Part shown: piece after piece, positions 6,853 through 12,404 of the stretch
How the letters are laid out: the number at the start of each line of letters is the position of its first letter
Numbering within the stretch: the first letter of the stretch is position 1
Source of the DNA: JBBSQE01 sp038258095
GTDB lineage: Bacteria; Actinomycetota; Thermoleophilia; Solirubrobacterales; 70-9
NCBI GenBank assembly: GCA_038258095.1
Contig: JBBSQE010000083.1
Location: 1-12,404 of the forward strand
Direction of reading: 5' to 3'
DNA length: 12,404 bases
The notes under the pieces: model-generated
Database searches by the model: none
The model's input: only the letters and a program-made list of their open reading frames with translations
What the model was told of the DNA's origin: nothing
Made by a program: the position numbers and the translations under genes

Positions 6853-6893
6853 CATTCGCAGGTGATTCAGGAGGTTTCGCTGCTCTGCGAATG
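6853..6893. repeat. 9-bp inverted repeat with 23-bp spacer, possible extragenic palindrome
   Basis: CATTCGCAG (6853-6861) is the exact reverse complement of CTGCGAATG (6885-6893). It lies between the GC hairpin and the htpX stop codon. Together with the neighbouring hairpin it fills most of an otherwise empty 210-base gap. The segment translates in one frame to GGFAALRMT, a peptide I recall from spurious translations of extragenic repeats in other bacteria. That link is from memory and unverified. Confidence 0.45.
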
Positions 6894-6913
6894 ACCCCAA
6901 TCGCCCGGTTGTG

Positions 6914-7771
6914 TCAGACCAGGCTGGGACGCATCTGCCGCAGACGGCGGACGCGCTCCTCGATCGGGGGATGAGTTGAGAAAAGGCCTGCAAGTCCCTT
7001 CTTGGTGAGCGGGTTCACGATGTAGAGCGGCTCGGCGGCCGAGTTGACCTGCATCGGGTGCGCCGCGGCGCCCTCCTCGAGGCGCAGCAGCGCGCTCGCG
7101 AGCGACTCCGGGTTGCCGCAGATCTCCGCTCCGCCGGCATCCGCCGCATACTCGCGCTGGCGCGAGATCGAGAGCTGGATGATCGATGCCGCGATCGGCG
7201 AGAGCAGCACCAGTGCCAGCGACGCGACGAGGCCGAGCGGCGAATTGTCGTCGCCGAACCAGAGCAGCATGTAGCCGATGTAGGTGATCGCGGCACCGAT
7301 CGTCGCCGCGACGGACTGGATGAGGATGTCGCGGTGCTTCACGTGGGCCAGCTCGTGGGCGACGACGCCGCGCAGCTCGTCCTCGGAGAGCAGCTTTGTG
7401 ATGCCGCTCGTAACCGCCACCGCCGCGTGCTTGGGGCTGCGGCCTGTCGCGAACGCGTTCGGCTGGTCGGCCGGGATCATGTGCAGCGAGGGCATCGGCA
7501 GATCGGCGCGGGTGCAGAGGTCGCGGACCATCTCGTAGAGCCGGGGCGCCTCCTGCTCGGAGATCGGCTTGGCCCGGCTCATCTTCAGCGCCAGCTTGTC
7601 GCTGAAGAAGTAGGAGAAGAAGTTCATCGCCGCCGCGCCGAAGAGGAAGATCAGCGCAGTGCTTGGTCCACCGACCGCGAAGCCGATCGCGACGAGGATG
7701 CCCGAGAGCGTCGCCAGCAGGACCGTGGTCCTCAGCGTCGCTCCGAAGGTCGATTGCTTGGTGGTTGTCAT
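6914..7771 (-). CDS. htpX: HtpX-like membrane zinc metalloprotease (M48)
   Basis: Inner-membrane quality-control protease of 285 residues that degrades misfolded membrane proteins. N-terminal membrane segments lie at about 12-32 and 36-56, followed by FFSDKLALKMSRAKPISE, typical of HtpX. The zinc site is HELAH (139-143) with catalytic E140, and the third ligand is E207 in REYAADAGG. Two further hydrophobic segments lie at 152-172 and 178-200. The C-terminus has LFSTHPPIEERVRRLR, where the family usually ends. I chose the ATG read from 7771, which has AGGAG 11 bases upstream and gives the family length. A longer in-frame start at 7867 would add 32 residues with no family features. It stands alone, divergent from the histidine kinase, with a 142-bp shared control region. 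Confidence 0.96.
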   Translation of the reverse strand: MTTTKQSTFGATLRTTVLLATLSGILVAIGFAVGGPSTALIFLFGAAAMNFFSYFFSDKLALKMSRAKPISEQEAPRLYEMVRDLCTRADLPMPSLHMIPADQPNAFATGRSPKHAAVAVTSGITKLLSEDELRGVVAHELAHVKHRDILIQSVAATIGAAITYIGYMLLWFGDDNSPLGLVASLALVLLSPIAASIIQLSISRQREYAADAGGAEICGNPESLASALLRLEEGAAAHPMQVNSAAEPLYIVNPLTKKGLAGLFSTHPPIEERVRRLRQMRPSLV

Positions 7772-7859
7772 GTCTTGAGTCGCTCCTGATCCGATTTGCC
7801 TGGGAATGTTCGTAAAACGCCTGCGACCAGTATCAGCGCTCGGGCGGCCTTCCGACATA

Positions 7860-7894
7860 GGTGCCACCCCCCGTTCGCAACCGGGGTACCACCC
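7860..7894. promoter_or_regulatory. Paired decamer repeats upstream of the histidine kinase
   Basis: GGTGCCACCC (7860-7869) and GGTACCACCC (7885-7894) match at 9 of 10 positions, 25 bp apart. The second copy ends 7 bp before the putative -10 of the kinase gene. The pair also forms an imperfect inverted repeat (7860-7870 against 7883-7893, 9 of 11). It could bind a regulator acting on the kinase, on htpX, or on both. The binding protein is unknown. Confidence 0.38.
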
Positions 7895-7901
7895 ACGCGT
7901 C

Positions 7902-7907
7902 TAGGCT
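7902..7907 (+). promoter_or_regulatory. Putative -10 box for leaderless histidine kinase mRNA
   Basis: TAGGCT ends 6 bases before the GTG start at 7914, with no ribosome site between. Transcription would start at or beside the GTG. This matches the arrangement at the SARP, sulfur-carrier, PRC-barrel and rrf2 genes. Confidence 0.45.
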
Positions 7908-7913
7908 GAGTTC

Positions 7914-8870
7914 GTGCGCCGCCGTGCCCTCTTCACCCAGGTACTCGCCCTCAACGCCTCGCTGATCTGCATCGCCGCGCTGCTGGCGGCGACCCTCGCC
8001 GGCCTACAACTTCAGGAGACCGCCCGGGTGGTGTTGGTGATCGTCACGGCCGCCGGCATCAGCCTGTTCGTCAACCTCGCGGTGCTGCGGCAGCGGTTCG
8101 TGCCGCTCGAGAACTTGATCGAGGAGATGGAGAAGGTCGACCTCAGCCGGCCCGGGGCCAGCCCTCCCCCGTCGATCGACGGAAAGGGCGAGACGGAGGA
8201 AGTGGAGCGAATCGAGCTTGCCTTCCTGCGGATGATGAGCCGCCTCGAGGCCGAGCGTCGGCGGGCCGGGCGGATGGCGCTGCGGGCCCAGGAGGAGGAG
8301 CGAGCGCGGGTGGCGAGGGACCTTCACGACGAGGTGAACCAGTCGCTCACCGGCGTCCTCCTCCACCTCGAGGCGGCGCGGGCTGCCGCGCCACCGGAGC
8401 TCGAGCCCGAGCTCGCCCAGACCAAGGCGGCGGCGAACCAGGCGATGTCAGAGTTGCTCTCGCTCGCTCGCCAGCTCCGCCCGACCGCGCTCGACGACCT
8501 CGGTCTGCGGGCCGCCGTCGACGGACTCGTCGCCCAGACCGGCCAGGGTGAGATCAAGGCCTTCTTCCACAGCGAAGGCAGCTTCGCCGAGCTGCCCGAC
8601 GACGTCGCCCTGGTCGTCTACCGCGTCGCCCAGGAGGCGCTCTCGAACGTGGCCCGCCACAGCGGGGCGGGCAACGTCGAGGTCTCCCTGTCTCGCCGCG
8701 GTGACGGTGTTGAGCTGATCGTCGCCGACGACGGGGCCGGATTCGCCTTCGCGGTGGCCGAGGGCGGGCTCGGGTTGCCCGGCATGCGCGAGCGAGCGCT
8801 CCTGATCGGCGCGGACCTCTCGATCGAGTCCCGCCCCGGGGACGGGACGACGGTGCGGCTGCGGGTCTGA
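7914..8870 (+). CDS. NarL-family sensor histidine kinase (318 aa)
   Basis: Membrane sensor kinase that should phosphorylate a LuxR/NarL-type response regulator. Two membrane helices (about 8-30 and 37-58) leave almost no extracytoplasmic loop, so the signal is probably sensed in or at the membrane. A HAMP-like linker (about 60-115) follows. The HisKA_3 dimerisation domain has ARDLHDEVNQSLTG with phospho-acceptor H138. The ATPase domain has the N box EALSNVARHS (N245), DDGAGF (272-277) and GGLGLPGM (284-291). The GTG at 7914 is chosen because hydrophobic sequence starts within seven residues and a -10-like box sits just upstream. The likely partner is the response regulator at 9408, same strand, although a PRC-barrel gene of opposite direction lies between. 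The signal is unknown. Confidence 0.95.
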   Translation: MRRRALFTQVLALNASLICIAALLAATLAGLQLQETARVVLVIVTAAGISLFVNLAVLRQRFVPLENLIEEMEKVDLSRPGASPPPSIDGKGETEEVERIELAFLRMMSRLEAERRRAGRMALRAQEEERARVARDLHDEVNQSLTGVLLHLEAARAAAPPELEPELAQTKAAANQAMSELLSLARQLRPTALDDLGLRAAVDGLVAQTGQGEIKAFFHSEGSFAELPDDVALVVYRVAQEALSNVARHSGAGNVEVSLSRRGDGVELIVADDGAGFAFAVAEGGLGLPGMRERALLIGADLSIESRPGDGTTVRLRV

Positions 8871-8894
8871 GGGCCTTCGGTTCCCAGCCCTTTT
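8870..8894 (+). terminator. Weak intrinsic terminator after the kinase gene
   Basis: AGGGC (8870-8874) pairs with GCCCT (8887-8891), and the run TTTT occupies 8891-8894. The stem is only 5 bp with a 12-base loop, but it is immediately after the stop codon and has a T run, which is rare in this GC-rich window. Confidence 0.35.
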
Positions 8895-8939
8895 GAGTGT
8901 GACGAGTTAGGGGGTCCCCAGCACACCAAAAGTCGTCAC
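8890..8939. repeat. Element with two mutually exclusive stems
   Basis: Stem A pairs CTTTTG-A-GTGTG (8890-8901) with CACACCAAAAG (8922-8932), 11 bp with one bulge. Stem B pairs GTGACGA (8899-8905) with TCGTCAC (8933-8939), 7 bp. The two share bases 8899-8901 of the left arm. A GGGGG-TCCCC palindrome (8910-8919) sits in the loop. It lies in the 110-bp gap between two convergent genes. It could be a bidirectional terminator or a dispersed palindromic repeat. Confidence 0.45.
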
Positions 8940-8953
8940 GCACCGCGGAAGAA

Positions 8954-8972
8954 GCGCCGGGGGCCACGGCGC
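8954..8972 (-). terminator. GC hairpin after the PRC-barrel gene
   Basis: GCGCCG (8954-8959) pairs with CGGCGC (8967-8972) around a 7-base loop. It sits 8 bases past the stop of the leftward PRC-barrel gene. There is no T tract, so this is a terminator by position only. Confidence 0.35.
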
Positions 8973-8980
8973 CGGGAGCG

Positions 8981-9340
8981 TCAGTAGTTGCCGGATATGC
9001 GGTCCCAGGCTTGGTGGAGCTTGCGGGAGAGACCCGACTCGTCATCGGCGGGGTCGGCCTCCATCGCAGCCGGGTTGGCACTCGGCTCGGGCAGGTTCTC
9101 GCAGGAGTCCCGGTCGAGCCGCAGCAGGACGGCGTCGGCGGTGATCTCGTCCACCTCGGGCGCATCGACGAAGCGATGCCCGCCCGGGCCGAGGGTGGTG
9201 TCGATGACGATCCCGTCGAAAATGTCGTCTGCCTCGTCGGCCAGCACATGGGTGACCTTGCCGATCTGCTCGCCGCCGTGGGCGAGAACGGGCGTGCCAG
9301 CCTCGAGGGTCAGATAGCTGCTTGGCTCAGATGCCTCCAT
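8981..9340 (-). CDS. PRC-barrel domain protein (119 aa)
   Basis: Small acidic cytoplasmic protein. Residues 8-75 form a PRC-barrel-like beta domain: SYLTLEAGTPVLAHGG, IGKVTHVLADEADDIFDGIVIDT, then GHRFVDAPEVDEITADAVLLRL. Residues 80-119 are Pro/Asp/Glu-rich and probably disordered, ending in a short amphipathic stretch. PRC-barrels occur in RNA maturation and photosynthetic proteins and in many stress-linked actinobacterial proteins of unknown role; nothing here decides between them. The ATG read from 9340 is chosen because TATCCT ends 7 bases before it (leaderless pattern) and upstream sequence is antisense to the response regulator. It lies in reverse orientation between the kinase and the response regulator, so its promoter region is shared with the regulator's. 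Confidence 0.82.
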   Translation of the reverse strand: MEASEPSSYLTLEAGTPVLAHGGEQIGKVTHVLADEADDIFDGIVIDTTLGPGGHRFVDAPEVDEITADAVLLRLDRDSCENLPEPSANPAAMEADPADDESGLSRKLHQAWDRISGNY

Positions 9341-9347
9341 TGGCTGG

Positions 9348-9353
9348 AGGATA
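9348..9353 (-). promoter_or_regulatory. Putative -10 box for leaderless PRC-barrel mRNA
   Basis: On the minus strand TATCCT is followed by 7 bases and then the ATG at 9340. No independent ribosome site is seen. It is one of five such start regions in the window. Confidence 0.42.
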
Positions 9354-9407
9354 CGGCTAGATTCCGGCGGCAGGACGGCTGGCCGGACCGCTTGGAACAC
9401 TCCACCA

Positions 9408-10037
9408 ATGCGAATCCTGATCGCCGACGACCACGGAATAGTCCGTTCCGGGCTGCGGCTGCTGCTCGAGCGCCAGGACGACATCGAGGTGATCGGCGAG
9501 GCCGCTGATGGTGCCGAGGCGCGGGAACTGGCCGTCCGGGAGCGCCCCGACTTGGCGATCCTCGATGTCCGGATGCCGAAGCTGACGGGGCTGCAGGCGA
9601 CCAGGGAGATCAAGGAGCAGGCACCCGAGGTCGCGGTCCTGATCCTCTCGATGCACGACGACCAGCGCTACCTGTTCGAGGCCCTGAAGGCCGGTGCGTC
9701 GGGGTATGTGCTGAAGGCCCAGGCCGACGAGGACCTGCTGGAGGCGATCAGAGCGGTTTCGCGCGGGGAGCCGTTCCTCACGCCGGGCGCCCAGCAGGCG
9801 CTGATCAAGGACGTGCTCGAACGCGGCTCGACAGGGGACGAGGACCTGACGCCGCGCGAGGAAGAAATCGTGAAGCTGGTCGCCGAGGCGCACACGACGA
9901 AGGAGATCGCCGAGGTCCTCCATCTCTCCGAGAAGACCATCGAGAACCACCGCGCCAACGCGATGCGCAAGCTGGGGATGCGCGACCGGGTCGAGTTGGT
10001 CCGGTACGCGATCCGCCGCGGGCTGATCGAGCCGTGA
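9408..10037 (+). CDS. LuxR/NarL-family response regulator (209 aa)
   Basis: DNA-binding response regulator. The receiver domain (1-120) has acidic D7 and D8 (IADDHG), phospho-acceptor D53 (ILDVRMP), S81 and K103, all in the expected places. The LuxR-type HTH (about 143-205) has LTPREEEIVKLVAEAHTTKEIAEVLHLSEKTIENHRANAMRKLG. The ATG at 9408 gives the standard MRILIADDHG start. No clear Shine-Dalgarno or close -10 is visible, so how translation starts is unclear. The kinase at 7914 is the natural partner. The stop overlaps the next gene as GTGA, so the acetyltransferase is probably co-translated. Targets are unknown; the paired decamers at 7860-7894 are one possible site. Confidence 0.95.
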   Translation: MRILIADDHGIVRSGLRLLLERQDDIEVIGEAADGAEARELAVRERPDLAILDVRMPKLTGLQATREIKEQAPEVAVLILSMHDDQRYLFEALKAGASGYVLKAQADEDLLEAIRAVSRGEPFLTPGAQQALIKDVLERGSTGDEDLTPREEEIVKLVAEAHTTKEIAEVLHLSEKTIENHRANAMRKLGMRDRVELVRYAIRRGLIEP

Positions 10038-10738
10038 GCGACGCGCCGGAGAGCGGCGGAGCGCCCGAGAGCGTCACCCTCGAGGACGGGACGGAGATCC
10101 TCGTGCGCCCGATCGGCACGGAGGACAAGCAGGCCCTCGCGGACGCGTTTGAGGACCTCAGCCCCGAGTCTCGCTACCGCCGGTTCTTCGCCCCGCTGCA
10201 GCGGCTGTCCGCCCAGGACCTCGCCTACCTGACCGGCGTCGACCATCACGACCACGAAGCCCTGGTTGCGGTGCGGCCAACGACCGACGCGATCATCGGC
10301 GTCGCCCGCTACGTGCGCTCCGAGGACCCGGCGAGCGCCGAGGTGGCCGTCGTCGTCGGCGACCCGTGGCAGAAACGCGGCGTCGCCTCCGCCCTGCTCG
10401 ACCGCCTCGTGGACCGGGCTAGAGCCGAGGGCATCGACCACTTCATCGCGATCGTTATGAGTGACAACGAGGACGCGCTCGAGCTGTTCCGCCATCTCGC
10501 CGCCGGTGCCTCCTACACCCGGCGCAGCGCCTCGGGCCACACCGAGATGGTCATCGAGCTCCCCGAACCGGGCGGCGAGCTGGCCGACTCCCGGCTCGGG
10601 CAGATCCTCAGCACGGTCGCCCGCGATGCCATCAGCGTCAACCCGTGGCGCGTCTTCCGGCAGGCCATCGGGCGGCGGCCAACGGAGGAGATGCGCCTAC
10701 CCGACCCCGATCCACTCCAGACCGACGAGTTCTCCTGA
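10034..10738 (+). CDS. GNAT-family N-acetyltransferase, PatZ-like (234 aa)
   Basis: Predicted acetyl-CoA-dependent acetyltransferase. An N-terminal ILVRPIGTEDKQAL leads into SPESRYRRFFAPLQRLS and DLAYLTGVDHHDHEALVA, which resemble the acetyltransferase domain of bacterial protein lysine acetyltransferases (YfiQ/PatZ). The acyl-CoA loop is about 112-124, DPWQKRGVASALL. The ACS-like half of PatZ is absent. About 60 C-terminal residues after the GNAT fold (from about 178) have no family I recognise. The GTG start overlaps the response regulator stop by 4 bases, so the two are an operon. Substrate unknown: protein lysine is favoured by the resemblance, but small-molecule acetylation is possible. 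Confidence 0.88.
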   Translation: MSDAPESGGAPESVTLEDGTEILVRPIGTEDKQALADAFEDLSPESRYRRFFAPLQRLSAQDLAYLTGVDHHDHEALVAVRPTTDAIIGVARYVRSEDPASAEVAVVVGDPWQKRGVASALLDRLVDRARAEGIDHFIAIVMSDNEDALELFRHLAAGASYTRRSASGHTEMVIELPEPGGELADSRLGQILSTVARDAISVNPWRVFRQAIGRRPTEEMRLPDPDPLQTDEFS

Positions 10739-10792
10739 CCCGGCGGATCCGTGCACGAGCCGGCCGGCCCAGGGCAAAACCGACCCGATCGC

Positions 10793-10798
10793 TAGGAT
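10793..10798 (+). promoter_or_regulatory. Putative -10 box for leaderless rrf2-suf mRNA
   Basis: TAGGAT ends 8 bases before the ATG at 10807, with no ribosome site. It is the likely promoter of the Rrf2-type regulator and of the suf genes downstream. No clear regulator palindrome is seen in the 68-bp gap. Confidence 0.42.
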
Positions 10799-10806
10799 TT
10801 GTGTCG

Positions 10807-11277
10807 ATGCTGTTCTCGACCAAAGCGGAGTACGGAGTTCGCCTGATGGTGGAGCTCGGGCGCCAGCCCGGTTCCGCCCCGGTGTCCCTCGGTGCCGTCG
10901 CCTCCGCCGAGAACCTCCCGCTGTCCTACCTCGAGCACCTCGTCGCGATGCTTCGCAACGCCAAGCTCGTCGACTCGACGAGGGGGGCCCACGGTGGGTA
11001 CCGCCTGGCGCGGGATGCGGCGGACATCACCATGCAGGAGGTCGTCGAGGCCCTCGAGGGACAGATCGCCCCGATGGAATGCTTCCACGAGACTCCCGAG
11101 GGCCGCGTCCTCTGCTCGCACGAGTCCGATGACGGCGCCTGCGCGACGAAGCTACTGTGGACCAGGGTCCAGGGCGGCGTCACCCGCGCGCTCGCCGGGA
11201 CCACCCTGCAGGAGCTGGTCGAGTTCGGGGGCGCCGGCGACCCGAGCTCACCGACCGCACTCGAGAGCCTCGCGTAG
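10807..11277 (+). CDS. Rrf2/IscR-type Fe-S-sensing transcriptional regulator (156 aa)
   Basis: Predicted DNA-binding sensor of Fe-S status controlling the suf genes behind it. The winged helix (1-80) starts MLFSTKAEYGVRLMVEL and includes LPLSYLEHLVAMLRNAKLV and RGAHGGYRLAR (59-69), typical of the Rrf2 family. Three cysteines, C92, C103 and C112, fall where IscR has its [2Fe-2S] ligands C92, C98 and C104, but the gaps are 10 and 8 residues instead of 5 and 5. The ATG at 10807 gives the family start; a GTG two codons earlier is possible. It precedes sufC by 38 bases on the same strand, the usual place for a suf regulator. Whether it represses or activates cannot be read from the sequence. Confidence 0.93.
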   Translation: MLFSTKAEYGVRLMVELGRQPGSAPVSLGAVASAENLPLSYLEHLVAMLRNAKLVDSTRGAHGGYRLARDAADITMQEVVEALEGQIAPMECFHETPEGRVLCSHESDDGACATKLLWTRVQGGVTRALAGTTLQELVEFGGAGDPSSPTALESLA

Positions 11278-11315
11278 CGCGAGCTCGACCGACATTCGAA
11301 TCTAAAAGGAGACCG

Positions 11316-12080
11316 ATGGCTGACCTTGAGATCCGCAACCTGCATGTGAGCGCCGATGGCAAGGAGATCCTCCGCGGGATCGACCTCGATGTCGAGAAGG
11401 GACGGGTCCACGCGCTGATGGGCCCGAACGGCTCCGGCAAGTCGACCCTCTCAAACGTGATCTTGGGCCACCCCGCCCTCGAGGTCACGGAGGGCACCAT
11501 CACCTTCAAGGGCGAGGACATCACCGAGGCGGCCCCCGACGAGCGCTCCCAGGCCGGCCTCTTCATGGCCTTCCAGTACCCGGTCGCCATCCCCGGCGTC
11601 TCGGTCACCAAGTACCTGCGGACCGTCCTCAACGCCCATCGCGAGGCGAAGGGCGAGCCGGAGATCAAGATCAAGGACTTCGCGAAGCTCGCACGCGCCG
11701 AGATGGATCAGGCCAGCGTTCCGCAGGAGTTCTCGAGCCGCTACCTGAACGACGGCTTCTCGGGCGGCGAGAAGAAGCGGATGGAGATGCTCCAGCTCGC
11801 GCTGCTGCGTCCCGAGATCGCCATCCTCGACGAGACCGACTCCGGCCTCGACATCGACGCGCTGCGCACCGTCGCCGAGGGCGTCAACCGCCTCTCCGGC
11901 CCCGATATGGGCGTCCTGATCATCACCCACTACCAGCGGATCCTCCACCTCGTCGAGCCCGACTCCGTGCACGTCATGTACGAGGGCCGGATCGTCAAGG
12001 AGGGCGGCCCCGAGCTCGTCACGCAGCTCGAGGAGCGCGGCTACGGATGGATCGGCGAGGAGGTCGAGGCCGCGGCCTAG
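11316..12080 (+). CDS. sufC: SufC, Fe-S cluster assembly ATPase
   Basis: ABC-type ATPase of the SUF scaffold complex with SufB and SufD, 254 residues. It has Walker A GPNGSGKS (36-43), Q-loop Q87 in MAFQYPVAIPGV, signature FSGGEKKR (148-155), Walker B AILDETD (169-175) with D-loop SGLDIDALR, and H-loop H205. The FQYP and EKKRMEMLQ wording is diagnostic of SufC rather than a transporter ATPase. The ATG has a strong AAAGGAG site 4 bases upstream. The gap from the regulator also holds an ATTCGAAT palindrome (11294-11301) of unknown use. sufS follows after 16 bases, without sufB or sufD between. Confidence 0.97.
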   Translation: MADLEIRNLHVSADGKEILRGIDLDVEKGRVHALMGPNGSGKSTLSNVILGHPALEVTEGTITFKGEDITEAAPDERSQAGLFMAFQYPVAIPGVSVTKYLRTVLNAHREAKGEPEIKIKDFAKLARAEMDQASVPQEFSSRYLNDGFSGGEKKRMEMLQLALLRPEIAILDETDSGLDIDALRTVAEGVNRLSGPDMGVLIITHYQRILHLVEPDSVHVMYEGRIVKEGGPELVTQLEERGYGWIGEEVEAAA

Positions 12081-12096
12081 CCGCCGGCCTCCGGGC

Positions 12097-12404
12097 ATGG
12101 AGCCGACCGCCTCCCCACCTCGCGAGTTCGCGATCGCGGACATCCGCGCCGCGTTCCCGGCGCTCGAGCGCGAGGTGAACGGCCAGCCGCTGGCCTACCT
12201 CGACAGCGGCGCTTCCGCACAGCGCGTCCGCGCTTCGATCCAGGCGGTCGACCGCTACGAACGCGCCCACCACTCGAACGTCCACCGTGGGTCGCACACG
12301 CTCTCAGCCGAGGCAACCGCCGCCTACGAGGGCGCCCGCGCGACTGTGGCCGACCACCTCGGCGCAGCCGACCGCCGGGAGATCATCTTCGTCCGCAATG
12401 CGAC
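12097..12404 (+). CDS. sufS: SufS-type cysteine desulfurase, 5' part only
   Basis: PLP-dependent enzyme that removes sulfur from cysteine as a persulfide for Fe-S assembly. The window holds the first 102 codons. The text IADIRAAFPALEREVNGQPLAYLDSGASAQR followed by SNVHRGSHTLSAEAT is the standard N-terminal part of group II desulfurases (SufS/CsdA). The PLP lysine and catalytic cysteine lie beyond the edge. No Shine-Dalgarno is obvious; it starts 16 bases after sufC, probably in the same mRNA. Confidence 0.95.
   Translation, partial: MEPTASPPREFAIADIRAAFPALEREVNGQPLAYLDSGASAQRVRASIQAVDRYERAHHSNVHRGSHTLSAEATAAYEGARATVADHLGAADRREIIFVRNA

Noticed and set aside
7772..7867. Longer start for htpX adding 32 residues
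   Set aside because: The addition is Arg/Gly-rich with no membrane segment. The ATG read from 7771 has AGGAG upstream and gives the usual HtpX length.
9668..10540. A 290-codon minus-strand frame across the response regulator and acetyltransferase
   Set aside because: Both sense genes have full family motifs; the antisense product resembles nothing and is low-complexity.

Overview
The window is high-GC DNA that is almost entirely coding. It looks like a chromosome segment of a free-living actinobacterium. The signs are an AfsR/SARP-type giant regulator, a small LPXTG surface protein, a sulfur carrier close to mycobacterial CysO, a DUF1059-like protein, and several genes whose start codon follows a TAnnnT box by 6-8 bases with no Shine-Dalgarno (leaderless style). 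A deep-branching class such as Thermoleophilia is my guess; the sequence alone does not prove it. No tRNA, rRNA, CRISPR array, insertion sequence or phage gene was seen.

Layout. (a) 1-1675, leftward: a three-gene unit encoding a DUF1059-like 67-aa protein, a 98-aa LPXTG-anchored secreted mini-protein and a polyprenyl-phosphate sugar-1-phosphate transferase cut by the window edge. It is a cell-surface or exopolysaccharide module. (b) 1742-5179, rightward and divergent from (a): an 1145-aa SARP-ATPase regulator. The 66-bp gap between them holds heptamer repeats at 11-bp pitch, the classic layout of a SARP binding site. (c) 5208-6703, leftward: a sulfur-carrier pair, a rhodanese-ThiF activating enzyme and a CysO/MoaD-like carrier. 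The carrier's diglycine is followed by five extra residues. (d) 6914-7771, leftward: the membrane protease HtpX. (e) 7914-10738: a NarL-type histidine kinase, an oppositely oriented PRC-barrel protein, a LuxR/NarL response regulator, and a GNAT acetyltransferase that overlaps the regulator by 4 bases. (f) 10807-12404, rightward: an Rrf2/IscR-type regulator with three cysteines, sufC, and the first 102 codons of sufS, which is the start of a Fe-S cluster assembly operon.

Functional themes. Sulfur mobilisation appears twice: persulfide/thiocarboxylate chemistry in (c) and cysteine desulfurase/Fe-S assembly in (f). Envelope functions appear in (a) and (d), with signalling in (b) and (e). I see no clearly new defence or mobile system. 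The points most worth checking are the tailed sulfur carrier beside a rhodanese-first activating enzyme, the SARP-like repeats in the divergent promoter, the shared leaderless promoter style, and two structured intergenic elements (about 6821-6893 and 8890-8939) that may be dispersed repeats.
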